Positions 54,595-63,827 of a stretch of DNA of 64,000 nucleotides are shown one piece after another. A program made the position numbers and the translations under genes. The notes beneath the pieces are model-generated. The model ran no database searches and had not been told where the DNA came from. It was given only the letters and a program-made list of their open reading frames with translations. Position 1 is the stretch's first letter; each line of letters opens with the position of its first letter. The stretch comes from DATKFM01 sp963810485 (lineage in GTDB: Bacteria > Pseudomonadota > Alphaproteobacteria > Dongiales > Dongiaceae), in assembly GCA_963810485.1 (NCBI GenBank), contig CAWENQ010000006.1, positions 62,001-126,000 on the forward strand, written 5' to 3'.

Positions 54595-55671
54595 ATGACC
54601 CCTCCGTCGCCGAAAGTCCGCTCGCTGCTGCGCCCCCTGGAGACCGCGCCGGCGGTTCGCCCGGCGGGCGCACCCGCGCCTCACGGCCAGTATCCGCGCG
54701 TCCGCATGCGGCGGAATCGGGCCGACGGCTGGTCGCGGCGGATGGTGGCCGAGAACCGCCTGTCCATCGAAGACCTGATCTGGCCGGTGTTCGTTCATGA
54801 GGGCGGCAAGGTGGAGGCCGTGCCCTCCATGCCCGGCGTTTCGCGGCAGACGATTTCGGCCATGGTGGACGCGGTCGGCATGGCCGGCGAACTGGGTGTT
54901 CCCGCCGTCGCCATCTTTCCGGTGATCCCCCTCGACCGGAAGACGCCCACCGCCGAGGAGGCCTTGGATCCCGACAACCTCTGCAACCGCGCCGTCCGCG
55001 CGATCAAGAAAGCCGTGCCTGACGTGGGCGTCATCTGCGATGTGGCGCTCGATCCCTACACCAGCCACGGCCATGACGGCGTGATGGCCGGCGACCGCAT
55101 TCTCAATGACGAGACGGTGGACATCCTCTGCAAGCAGGCGGTGGCCCAGGCCGAGGCCGGTGTCGATATCTGCGCGCCGTCCGACATGATGGACGGCCGC
55201 ATCGGCCGAATCCGCGACGCGCTGGACGCGGCCGGGCATGACGCCGTCCGCATCCTGTCCTACGCGGCGAAATATGCCTCGGGATTCTACGGTCCGTTCC
55301 GCGACGCGGTCGGCTCTAAGTCAAATCTTGGCCAAGGCGACAAGCGCACCTACCAGATGGACCCGGCCAATGGCGACGAGGCGATCCGCGAATGCGCCCT
55401 CGACGTGGCCGAGGGGGCCGACATGCTGATGGTGAAGCCCGGCATGCCCTATCTCGATGTCCTTCATCGCGTGAAGCAGGCCTTTGCGCTGCCGACCTAT
55501 GCCTATCAGGTGAGCGGCGAATATTCGATGCTCAAGGCGGCGGCGGAGCGCGGCTGGCTCGACGGCGAGCGGGTGATGCTTGAATCCCTGTTGGCCTTCA
55601 AGCGCGCGGGCGCCGACGGCGTCCTCACCTATTTCGCCATCGATGTGGCGCGCCGGCTGAAGGCCGGCTGA
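54595..55671 (+). CDS. hemB: Porphobilinogen synthase (delta-aminolevulinate dehydratase)
   Basis: A 358-residue heme-pathway enzyme joining two aminolevulinates. The Schiff-base lysines are in ILSYAAKYASGFYGPF and MLMVKPGMPYLDVL. The metal site reads DVALDPYTSHGHDG, with Asp in place of the three cysteines of zinc forms, so this is a Mg2+/K+-type enzyme. The first 35 residues are a variable Pro-rich arm. ATG 54595 is preferred to TTG 54577. The stop overlaps the next gene's ATG by one base. Confidence 0.97.
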   Translation: MTPPSPKVRSLLRPLETAPAVRPAGAPAPHGQYPRVRMRRNRADGWSRRMVAENRLSIEDLIWPVFVHEGGKVEAVPSMPGVSRQTISAMVDAVGMAGELGVPAVAIFPVIPLDRKTPTAEEALDPDNLCNRAVRAIKKAVPDVGVICDVALDPYTSHGHDGVMAGDRILNDETVDILCKQAVAQAEAGVDICAPSDMMDGRIGRIRDALDAAGHDAVRILSYAAKYASGFYGPFRDAVGSKSNLGQGDKRTYQMDPANGDEAIRECALDVAEGADMLMVKPGMPYLDVLHRVKQAFALPTYAYQVSGEYSMLKAAAERGWLDGERVMLESLLAFKRAGADGVLTYFAIDVARRLKAG

Positions 55672-56924
55672 TGCCGCCGTCGCAGCCGTCCGGGGCCGCA
55701 TCGGTCTTAGCTAGATTCGGCGGACCTGCACTGCTCGTCCTGCTGGCCCTCGGCGCCTGCGCCGAGCCGGCGCCCAAAGCCACAACACAGCCGCCAGCGC
55801 CACCGCCTTCGGCGACCACGACGGATGTCCAACAGGGCAACCTGCCAACACCCAATCCGTCGGTCGTGGAGCAGGACGGCGTAACTCTCATTGCGGCCCG
55901 CACCTCCGGCATCGGCGTCGCGCCATTGCCGCGCACCGCGGGCCGGGGCGAACTTATTCTCCATGGCGGCGGACGCTTCGGCCGCGGCATCGCCGAGGCC
56001 ATCGTGGCACGGGCCGGGCCGGATCCGCGCCTCTGCCTGATCGACACGGCCGATATCGAAGGCCAGGACATTGAGCGCCTCTTTGCGCCGTTCGCCGGTG
56101 TCGAGATTGCCGTACTTGATCTCGATACGGACGATATCGCGCGGCCCGACGTGCTGGCGCTGTTGGAGGAATGCTCGGCCTATTTCTTCGGCGGGGGCGA
56201 TCCGAAACGGTTGTCGACCATTCTCCGGCCCGAGGGCAGCGATACGCCGGCCCTCGCCCTGATCCGCCGGCGCTTCGAGCAGGATGGCGTGCTCATTTCC
56301 GGTTCGAGTGCAGGCGCGATGATCGCCGGGCCAGTCACCCTCTGCGAGTGCGCCGCCAACAGCAGCGTTCAGGCGGTGCTGAACGGCCGCCTCTTCAAGG
56401 CTCCCGGATTCGAATTCATCTCGGCGCCCGTGCTGATCGACGCGCATTTCTTCGCCCGCGGCCTGATGGGGCGGCATCTGTTCGCGCTGGCACGGGATCA
56501 ATTGCCCGCCGGCGTCGGCATCGATGAAGACGCGGCCCTCCTCATCAGCAGCGACCAGCAAATCTGGCGCGTCATCGGCCGGCGCGGCGCCGCGCTGATC
56601 TACACGCCGCCGGGTGCATCGATGGAGAAGCTCGAAGGCTTCGGGCTGGCGCTTCTGGTGCCGGGCGATGAGTTCAATCCTGTTACCGGCAAGATCGCAC
56701 TCCACGGCAAGCGGCAGAAATTCGCTGGCAACAGCCTGCCCGCGGAGATCCGGGAGGCAGGCTTGAGTGTGACGCCGGATCTGCCGATCACCTATGATTT
56801 TGAGATTCTGGACGACACGGTCATTGTCACAGGCAGCCCATCGCCCCGTGAGCCCAAGTGGCTGTCGGGCGCCAGCGAAGAAAGCGTGCTCAACGCCAGG
56901 GTCAGCGTTCGTCCGGCGGACTAG
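55671..56924 (+). CDS. Cyanophycinase-like (peptidase S51) lipoprotein
   Basis: A 417-residue protein. A signal peptide (LLVLLALGA) ends in the lipobox LGAC near residue 30, followed by a Pro/Thr-rich linker. The S51 core shows the nucleophile elbow SGSSAGAM near residue 215, AYFFGGGDPKRL near 172 and DAHFFARGLMGR near 263. Exported S51 enzymes cleave cyanophycin-like Asp-Arg polymers or beta-aspartyl peptides. No cyanophycin synthetase is in this window. It is translated from a start overlapping the hemB stop, an unusual pairing. Confidence 0.82.
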   Translation: MPPSQPSGAASVLARFGGPALLVLLALGACAEPAPKATTQPPAPPPSATTTDVQQGNLPTPNPSVVEQDGVTLIAARTSGIGVAPLPRTAGRGELILHGGGRFGRGIAEAIVARAGPDPRLCLIDTADIEGQDIERLFAPFAGVEIAVLDLDTDDIARPDVLALLEECSAYFFGGGDPKRLSTILRPEGSDTPALALIRRRFEQDGVLISGSSAGAMIAGPVTLCECAANSSVQAVLNGRLFKAPGFEFISAPVLIDAHFFARGLMGRHLFALARDQLPAGVGIDEDAALLISSDQQIWRVIGRRGAALIYTPPGASMEKLEGFGLALLVPGDEFNPVTGKIALHGKRQKFAGNSLPAEIREAGLSVTPDLPITYDFEILDDTVIVTGSPSPREPKWLSGASEESVLNARVSVRPAD

Positions 56925-56936
56925 ATGCAGAAGCAG

Positions 56937-57956
56937 CTAGCCCAGCCGCCGCAGGAATTCGGCAATGCAGCGGTCGTGCCAGGGAACATGGCTGCCGAGG
57001 CCGTGAAAGCCCACATGCCCGCCGCCCCGGGGCAGCAGCGGCGTCAGTTTCGGATTGGCCTTCCAATCGAAGGACAAATAGGCGCCCGGCAGGATCCAGG
57101 GATCGTTGTGGGCGTGGATGACCAAGGTCGGCACCTTGATCTCCTTCATGAAGCCTTGGGCGGAACAGCGCGCGTAGTAGTCGTCGGCTCCGGCAAATTC
57201 GTTGGCGGGCGCCACCAGCCGATCATCGAAATCATAGATCGTCGAGATGCTGTCGAGGCTGGCCCGCTGCTCAGGTGTGATCGTGCTGTTGGGCGCGGCG
57301 ATCTCCTGCTTCATGCGGCCGAGGATGTGGTCGTGATAGGCGCGGTTGCGGCGCTGCATAAAGCGGACCTGCGTTGCCTTGAGGTCGATCGGCGCGGAAA
57401 CGCTGACCGCACCCAGCACCGGCGCCCGCCGCCCCTGCTCGCCCAGATACTTCAGCAGCATGTTGGCGCCGAGCGAATAGGCGACCAGCAGGATGCCCTG
57501 GGACGCCAGCCGGCCATCGAGCTGCATCAGCACGCGGTGCAGATCCTCGCTGCGGCCGGCGTGATACTGGAACCGGCAGCGCGGGCGCGATGGGCCGGCG
57601 CCCCGCAGATTGAGGCGCATGACGGAATGGCCGAGCCCCAATAGATGTTGGGCCGTGGCCAGCATGTAGCTGCTGTCCTCGTCGCCGGTGAGGCCGTGGA
57701 TCAAAATCGCCAGCGGCCGCCGCGCGCCATCGGCAGGCGCCGCTGCGTGCCGATTCAACAGCGCCAGCAGCGTATCGCCGCTGCCGTCGTTCATCGGAAA
57801 CTCGAGCCGCTCCTCCGGATAGCCGCTGAGATCGACCGGCGCCGGCCGGAAATAGTTGCGCAAGGTCTGAAGATCGCCGCCCCACCAGGGCGGCCGGGCG
57901 CGGAAGCGCGGAAAACCGGCGGCCGCCGCGCCGCCGCTTGAACTCAACACCGGCAT
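56937..57956 (-). CDS. YheT-type alpha/beta hydrolase
   Basis: A 339-residue hydrolase of the YheT/EMB8 (UPF0017) family. It begins with the family's PPWWGGDLQTLRNYF, and ILIHGLTGDEDSSYM gives the oxyanion region. The nucleophile is VAYSLGANMLLKYLG near residue 160, the acid HAHNDPW near 280 and the histidine GGHVGFHG near 310. Such enzymes are esterases of unclear physiological role. It lies one base away from another hydrolase gene on the same strand, so the pair is likely an operon. Confidence 0.9.
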   Translation of the reverse strand: MPVLSSSGGAAAAGFPRFRARPPWWGGDLQTLRNYFRPAPVDLSGYPEERLEFPMNDGSGDTLLALLNRHAAAPADGARRPLAILIHGLTGDEDSSYMLATAQHLLGLGHSVMRLNLRGAGPSRPRCRFQYHAGRSEDLHRVLMQLDGRLASQGILLVAYSLGANMLLKYLGEQGRRAPVLGAVSVSAPIDLKATQVRFMQRRNRAYHDHILGRMKQEIAAPNSTITPEQRASLDSISTIYDFDDRLVAPANEFAGADDYYARCSAQGFMKEIKVPTLVIHAHNDPWILPGAYLSFDWKANPKLTPLLPRGGGHVGFHGLGSHVPWHDRCIAEFLRRLG

Positions 57957-57957
57957 G

Positions 57958-58803
57958 TCACGCAGTCTGCGCCAGCCAATCGCGGATCGCGGCGATCTGG
58001 TCTTCCGTCACCAGGCCCGGCGCATGGCCGGCGCCGGCGCAGTCGATGACCTTGGCCTTGGGACCGCGCTTCTGCATTTCCTTGGCGGTGCTCGCGGTCA
58101 GGACATCGGAGTTCGCGCCGCGCAGCACGAGCACCGGACAGGCGATCTTGTCCCAGAGCGCCCAGAGGTCCACATCCTGCTTCACACCGGCGGCGAAGCC
58201 CGCGGCGATACCGGGATCATAGGCGAGGCTGAAGCCGCCGTTCTCGCGGCGGCGGTAGCCCTGCAGCGCCAGATGCCGCCAATCCTGATCGGTCATCGGC
58301 CCGAAGGGCGCATGGATCTTGCGCAAGTACGCCTCGAGTTCGTCGAGCGAGGCGAAATGCGGATCCTTGCCGACATAGTCGCCGAGCCGCGCCAGCGCCG
58401 CCTTGGGAATGAACGGACCGATATCGTTGAGGATCAGCCGGCGCACCGGCGATTGCGCCGCCGCGGCAAGCTGCATGCCGATCAGGCCGCCCATGGACGT
58501 GCCCAGCCAATCGACATCGCCGGCGCCGAGACGCGCGATCAACACGGTCATGTCGGCGAGATATTGCGGATATGAGTATTCGGCCGCCGGCAACCAGTCG
58601 CTGCGGCCGCGCCCGGCCACATCCGGGCAGATGACGCGATAGCGCTCCGAGAGCGCCGCCGCCAGCCGATCGAAATCGCGGCCGTTGCGCGTCAGGCCAT
58701 GGACGCAGATCAAGGTGCGCGGCGCCGTTGCAGCTCCCCACTCGGCATAGACCAGGCGGTGAAAACCGCTCGGTCCCAGACCCATGTAGCTCTCTGTCTT
58801 CAT
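57958..58803 (-). CDS. Alpha/beta hydrolase
   Basis: A 281-residue cytoplasmic hydrolase. Motifs are ICVHGLTRNGRDFD (oxyanion), GTSMGGLIGMQLA with the nucleophile serine near residue 102, an acid in LRGANSDVLTA near 222 and AGAGHAPGL near 250. The cap domain lies between residues 120 and 210. ATG 58803 (MKTESYMGLGP) is preferred by resemblance to relatives; upstream in-frame starts at 58824 and 58833 lack ribosome sites. It probably shares a transcript with the YheT-type gene downstream. The substrate is unknown. Confidence 0.85.
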   Translation of the reverse strand: MKTESYMGLGPSGFHRLVYAEWGAATAPRTLICVHGLTRNGRDFDRLAAALSERYRVICPDVAGRGRSDWLPAAEYSYPQYLADMTVLIARLGAGDVDWLGTSMGGLIGMQLAAAAQSPVRRLILNDIGPFIPKAALARLGDYVGKDPHFASLDELEAYLRKIHAPFGPMTDQDWRHLALQGYRRRENGGFSLAYDPGIAAGFAAGVKQDVDLWALWDKIACPVLVLRGANSDVLTASTAKEMQKRGPKAKVIDCAGAGHAPGLVTEDQIAAIRDWLAQTA

Positions 58804-58932
58804 GGACAGCGCCAGCCCCCGCATGGTACCCACTGCATTGACTTGTTAGCATCTTCGCGGCGGGAACGGAAACCCATTAGACGCAAACCTGATAACGCGA
58901 CGGCGCATATCATTCCCCTGTCCGCAATCTGC

Positions 58933-59844
58933 ATGCCAAGCTCATCCGCCATGTCCTCCCCAGCCATCGCCCAGTCGCATCACCGCACCGGCGTAATGCT
59001 GGTCGCCGCCGCCGCGCTGATCTGGAGCACCGGCGGCTTGCTCGGCCGCATGGTGGAGACGGAGCCCGCCACCAAGCTGTTCACGCGCTCGGGCTTCGCC
59101 TGCATCGCGCTGCTGATCTATGTCGCGATCCGCCATCACGGTCATGTGATCAAGGCGTTCCGCGATCTGGGCTGGGCGGGCATCATTGTCGCCTGCAGTT
59201 TCGCCACGGCGTCGAGTTGCTTCATCTTCGCGCTGGAATACACCACCGTCGCCAACATCATGTTCATCCAGGCCGCGGCGCCGTTCTTCGCCGGCCTGCT
59301 CGGCTGGCTGCTGATGCGCGAGCCCGTAGGCCTGCGGTCCTGGATCTGCATGGCCGTGGTGCTCGGCGGCATCGGCCTCATGATGATCGATTCCTTCGGC
59401 GGCGGCGGCATGGTGGGCAATCTGTTGTCCATCGTCATGATGATGGGCTTCGCCAGCGCCATCGTCGTCACACGGCGGCACCGGGAGATCCGCATGGCGC
59501 CGGCGACCTGCCTCGGCACATTCATCGCCGCCTGCGTCGCGTTCCCCATGGCGGACACGTCGATGCTATCGACGCAGGACATCGGCACGCTCGCGCTGTT
59601 CGGCGCCGGGCAGATGGCGTTTGGCCTGGTGATGTTCACCGCGGGCACGCGGCTGATCCCCGCGGCAGAGGCCGGGCTGATCTCCAACCTCGAGCCGGTG
59701 CTGGCGCCGGTCTGGGTGTGGCTGGTCTTCACGGAGACGCCGTCTGATTACACGATCATCGGCGGCCTGCTGGTGCTCAGCACGCTCGTGGTCTACACGC
59801 TGATGGACTGGCGGCAGGAACGCGCGGTGCCGCCGGCCGTCTAG
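58933..59844 (+). CDS. EamA/DMT-family transporter
   Basis: A 303-residue drug/metabolite transporter with ten hydrophobic helices in two repeated EamA halves (first ALIWSTGGLLGRM, second MMMGFASAIVVTRRH onward). The motif AAAPFFAGLLGWLLMREP closes the first half and NLEPVLAPVWVWLVFTE the second. ATG 58951 is an equal start candidate. It ends four bases inside the stop of the convergent ornithine decarboxylase gene. Such proteins often export amino acids or polyamine-related metabolites, which could fit the neighbour, but direction and cargo are not shown. Confidence 0.85.
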   Translation: MPSSSAMSSPAIAQSHHRTGVMLVAAAALIWSTGGLLGRMVETEPATKLFTRSGFACIALLIYVAIRHHGHVIKAFRDLGWAGIIVACSFATASSCFIFALEYTTVANIMFIQAAAPFFAGLLGWLLMREPVGLRSWICMAVVLGGIGLMMIDSFGGGGMVGNLLSIVMMMGFASAIVVTRRHREIRMAPATCLGTFIAACVAFPMADTSMLSTQDIGTLALFGAGQMAFGLVMFTAGTRLIPAAEAGLISNLEPVLAPVWVWLVFTETPSDYTIIGGLLVLSTLVVYTLMDWRQERAVPPAV

Positions 59845-60986
59845 CCGCCGATCGGCGCATCCTCGACGACGACCAGCGTCTCCGGATACATGCCGTTGAA
59901 CCGCGTCGCCAGCGCGTGGCTGTAGGCGCCGACGCGGTCGATCTCGATCCAGTCGCCTTCCTGCGTATCCTCGGGCAAGCTGAACTCGCCAGGCAGCACG
60001 TCGAGGGAGTCGCAGGTCGGGCCGTTGAGCTGGAAGCTGTGCATCGTTTTCGACGGCTGGCTTTTCAGCCGCACCAGCCGCGCCGGCAGCCGCACGCCGC
60101 CTTGAACCATCTCGCTCAGCGAGCCGTAGATGCCGTCATTGATGTAGAGCTTGTCGCCCTTGCGGAGCTGCACCTGCGTCACCAGGGAGATGCCGTGGGC
60201 CACCAGCGCCCGGCCCGGCTCGCACATGAGGATGCAGTCGCGGCGCAGCTTGAGTTCCTTCACGCCGGCCTCGATCTCCTCGATATAGGCCTCGAGCGGC
60301 GGCATGTTGGTGCCGATATATTCCGCCGGGAAACCGCCGCCCACATCCAGGATCTGGATCGGCGTATCGGCCTTCGCCAGCACCTGGCCGATGATCTTCA
60401 GCGCCATTGAATAGGCGCCGGGCACCAGGCATTGCGAGCCCACATGGAAGCAGAGTCCGACCGCGCAGCCGCGCGAATGCGCCTCCTTCAGCAGCGCCGC
60501 CGCCTCATCCGGCTCGGCGCCGAACTTGTCGGCGAGATGATAGAAGGTGCCTTCCACCGGCGGCGTCTTGACGCGCACTACAATGGTGAGTCCCTCCGCC
60601 CCGCCGGTCTCGTCCAGCACCTTGGTCAGTTCGTCCGGGTGGTCGACGACAAAGGTATCGATGCCATAGACATGGTCGGTCGTATTGATGACCGCCCGGC
60701 CCTTCACCGGATGCATGAAATAGGCGCCGGCATCGGGAAAGTTTTCCCGCACCAACGCGATCTCCGGCAGCGAGGCCGTGTCGAAATGGCGGATGCCGGA
60801 CTTGTACAGTTCCTGCAGCACCCGCGGGTGGGGATTGCATTTCACCGCATAGAGCACGCGGCCGGGAAACTGCTCGAGGAACCTCTGCACCGTCTTGCGC
60901 AACACATGCGGGCGCAGGCAATAAACCGGGTAGCTCGGCTTCAGTGCCGCCACCATCGAGCGAACATCGGGGAATTGGGCTTCCAT
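59841..60986 (-). CDS. Ornithine/lysine decarboxylase (fold-III PLP type)
   Basis: A 381-residue alanine-racemase-fold decarboxylase. The PLP lysine is Lys49 in YAVKCNPHP. HVGSQCLVPGAY, LDVGGGFP, CEPGRALVA and GPTCDSLDVLP (active cysteine) follow in order. The layout fits the L/ODC group that makes putrescine or cadaverine in Alphaproteobacteria, rather than diaminopimelate decarboxylase (LysA), which is longer. It starts polyamine synthesis. The convergent EamA transporter overlaps its stop by four bases. Confidence 0.93.
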   Translation of the reverse strand: MEAQFPDVRSMVAALKPSYPVYCLRPHVLRKTVQRFLEQFPGRVLYAVKCNPHPRVLQELYKSGIRHFDTASLPEIALVRENFPDAGAYFMHPVKGRAVINTTDHVYGIDTFVVDHPDELTKVLDETGGAEGLTIVVRVKTPPVEGTFYHLADKFGAEPDEAAALLKEAHSRGCAVGLCFHVGSQCLVPGAYSMALKIIGQVLAKADTPIQILDVGGGFPAEYIGTNMPPLEAYIEEIEAGVKELKLRRDCILMCEPGRALVAHGISLVTQVQLRKGDKLYINDGIYGSLSEMVQGGVRLPARLVRLKSQPSKTMHSFQLNGPTCDSLDVLPGEFSLPEDTQEGDWIEIDRVGAYSHALATRFNGMYPETLVVVEDAPIGG

Positions 60987-61064
60987 GTCTGATTCGGGAC
61001 TCGCGGCGGCAAGAGACGGCCCGCCTTCTAGCTCAGGGCGGTGCCGCTGTCACCTGCGCTGCTG

Positions 61065-62477
61065 TTACGGTTTGAGAAGGGCCTTGATCGCCGGCGAGGC
61101 CACCACCTGCCCCAGGCCGACATAGGCGTCGTGGTTGGCCTCGATATCGGGCAGCCGGTAGAGGTAGTTCACCATCATGCCATATGACTCCTTGAGCCCT
61201 TTCGGCGAACGGTCGGCGAGCCAGTTGATCCGCTCCAGCCGGGCGCCATTGGCCAGATGGAACCGTGCCACGGAGTCCAGCGCCTTGCCCTGAAATTTCT
61301 CCTGGCATAGATAGCGGGCGCACCACCGGCGCATCGGCTCAGCCAAATGCCCGGCCGCTTCGGCATCCTGGGACCAGCCGGGTTGCGCCAGCGCGTCGCG
61401 CAGCTTTGCAGCGGACATGTCGCCATTGCCGTTGCCGAAGCGCTTCTTCGGCGGCTCGTCGTTGGCCGGCGCCGCCGCGAGCGCCGTATCGAGCCAGCGC
61501 CGGAAGCCGGGGATCGGCGACAGGGTCGCGAAGTTCTTGAGCTGCGGCAGGTCCCGCACCAGGGACTCCACCACCTTCTTGATCAGGAAATCGCCGAAGC
61601 TGATGCCGCGCAGACCCTTCTGCGTATTCGAGATCGAATAGAAGATCGCCGTGTCGGCATCCGCCAGATCGACCCGCGGCGCGCCTTCGTCCAGCAGCTT
61701 GTGCACGTCATCGGCCAGGCCGTTCACCAGCGCCACCTCGACGAAGATCAGCGGCTCTGCCGGAATGCTGGGATGGAAGAAGGCGAAGCAGCGCCGGTCG
61801 GAGTCCAGCCGGTTCTTGAGGTCGCTCCAGGACTGGATTTCATGCACCGCCTCATAGGCGATCAGCTTTTCCAGCAACGACGCCGGCGAATCCCAGCCGA
61901 TGCGTTCCAGCGTCAACAGGCCGATATCGAACCAGGAAGTGAAGAGCTCCTGCAGATCGCGGTCCAAACCGCGCAAGTCGGCATCGTCCTTCAGATGATC
62001 GATCAGGTCGGCGCGCAGATCGATCAGGAACTTGAATCCGTCGGGCAGCGTGGTGAGCTGCTTCAGCAGCCGCACCCGCGGCGCCACCAGCGCGTCCCGC
62101 AGCATGTCCTCCGCCGCCGCAATCTGCGCCCGGTCCTTCGCCTGGCGATAGCTCACGATCGCCTTGTCGACGGCATCGCGCTCGGCGGCGAAATCCTTGG
62201 CCAGGATGGACAGGAAGCGCTGCCGCCCCTCGGGCGCCAGCGAGACATAGGCGCGGCCGATCTCCGCCGCCCGCGCCCGCGCCGAGACCTCACCACCGCG
62301 GCTGGCGACGCATTCCGCGATCCGCTGCCGCAGCCGCGCCGCATCGTCGTCGGGCAGGTTCGGGCGAAAGCCATTGCCGCCGCCGCCCGGCCAGGCGCGC
62401 AGCGACAGGTCGCGCCAGACATCGCGGAGCTGCGCGACGGTGCGGTCGAACAAAGAGGGCGTGAACGCCTGCGGCAT
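61065..62477 (-). CDS. Malonyl-CoA decarboxylase
   Basis: A 470-residue MCD-family enzyme that decarboxylates malonyl-CoA to acetyl-CoA. The N-terminal helical domain runs to about residue 150. The catalytic GNAT-like half contains RCFAFFHPSIPAEPLIFVEV, FYSISNTQKGLRGISFG, LKNFATLSPIPGFRRWL and a late HLANGARLERINWLAD (catalytic His with Ser). Such enzymes detoxify malonyl-CoA or support malonate use. It is divergent from a CaiB-type CoA transferase gene, which may supply or accept the CoA ester. Confidence 0.95.
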   Translation of the reverse strand: MPQAFTPSLFDRTVAQLRDVWRDLSLRAWPGGGGNGFRPNLPDDDAARLRQRIAECVASRGGEVSARARAAEIGRAYVSLAPEGRQRFLSILAKDFAAERDAVDKAIVSYRQAKDRAQIAAAEDMLRDALVAPRVRLLKQLTTLPDGFKFLIDLRADLIDHLKDDADLRGLDRDLQELFTSWFDIGLLTLERIGWDSPASLLEKLIAYEAVHEIQSWSDLKNRLDSDRRCFAFFHPSIPAEPLIFVEVALVNGLADDVHKLLDEGAPRVDLADADTAIFYSISNTQKGLRGISFGDFLIKKVVESLVRDLPQLKNFATLSPIPGFRRWLDTALAAAPANDEPPKKRFGNGNGDMSAAKLRDALAQPGWSQDAEAAGHLAEPMRRWCARYLCQEKFQGKALDSVARFHLANGARLERINWLADRSPKGLKESYGMMVNYLYRLPDIEANHDAYVGLGQVVASPAIKALLKP

Positions 62478-62653
62478 TTTCAGTGCAACAATCCGGTCAT
62501 CGTTTGGTTGCGGCCGATGTCCATTTTACATAGGGATGGTTACGATAATGGTAAGGCTAAGTCCTGGGGCAAAATTGATGCGCCGTCAGCAGGTTGCGGG
62601 TACCCTGCGCCTCGGCTAAGAAGCCCGGTCATTTCCTTGGGCGGAGCATCTTC

Positions 62654-63827
62654 ATGGCCGTGGCGGGCCCGCTTTCCGGCATCGTCGTTCTCGATCTCAC
62701 GCGCGTCCTCGCCGGTCCCTATTGCACGATGATCCTGGCCGACCTTGGCGCCCGCGTGCTGAAGGTCGAGTCGCCCGGCAGCGGAGATGACTCCCGCGGC
62801 TACGGACCCTTCGTCAACGGCAAGTCCGCCTACTTCATGGCGATGAACCGGGGCAAGGAGAGCATCGCGCTCGACCTCAAGGCGCCATCGGATCGGCACA
62901 TCTTCGAGCAGCTCCTGCCGAAGGTTGACGTGCTGGTGGAGAATTTCCGGCCGGGCGCCATGGAACGGCTTGGCTACGGCTGGGAAACGCTCAGCGCCCA
63001 GTATCCACGCCTGATCTACGCCGCCGCCTCTGGCTTCGGCCATAACGGGCCGTACAAGAGCCGTCCCGCCTATGACATGGTGGTGCAGGGCATGGGCGGC
63101 ATCATGAGCATCACCGGCCAGCCCGGCGGTCCGCCGACTCGCGTGGGCGCATCGGTCGGCGATCTCACGGCTGGCCTGTTCACTACCATCGGCATTTCCA
63201 GTGCCCTGCATCACCGCGCCGAGTCCGGCAAGGGCATGAAGATCGACGTGGCCATGCTGGATTGCCAGGTGGCGATCCTGGAAAACGCCCTCAGCCGCTA
63301 CTTTCTCAGCGGCAAGTCGCCGGGGCCGCTGGGGGCGCGGCATCCCTCGATCGCGCCCTTCGCTGCTTACAAGACCGCCGACGGCCATATCATTATCGCC
63401 TGCGGCACCGATGCCCTCTATCGCAAATTCTGCGCCGCCATCGAGCGCCCCGCCCTGATCGACGATGCGCGCTTCGTCACCAACGACAAGCGTTCGGACA
63501 ACGTGGACGCGCTAACTGTAGATATAGAATCCGCCCTCGCCGGTCATGGCACGGCGCATTGGCTATCGCTCCTGGAGAAGCTCGGCATACCCTGCGGACC
63601 GATTAACGATGTCGCCACCATCGCCAACGATCCTCATATCGCCGCCCGCAATATGATCGTCGGCATCGAGGATCCCGAGGCAGGTTCTCTGAAGGTCGCC
63701 GGCAATCCCATCAAGATGTCCGCCTTCGCCGACCGGACGTATGCGGGCCGCGGCACCCGGCATCGACCGCGACCGCGCCCGCATCCTCCAGGATTTCGGC
63801 ATCAGCGAGGCGCCGGGCAAGCCATGA
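62654..63827 (+). pseudogene. CaiB/BaiF family III CoA transferase, frame broken near the end
   Basis: A family III CoA transferase of about 390 residues. It begins LSGIVVLDLTRVLAGPYCTM and carries the catalytic aspartate region RPAYDMVVQGMGGIMS near residue 145. GDLTAGLFTTIGI and PCGPINDVATIANDPH follow. Near 63745 the frame shifts so that the C-terminal APGIDRDRARILQDFG is out of phase; removing one base restores it and a TGA at 63825. This stop overlaps the next ATG (ATGA). The family moves CoA between carboxylates such as formyl, oxalyl, succinyl or carnitine; specificity is unknown. Confidence 0.88.
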
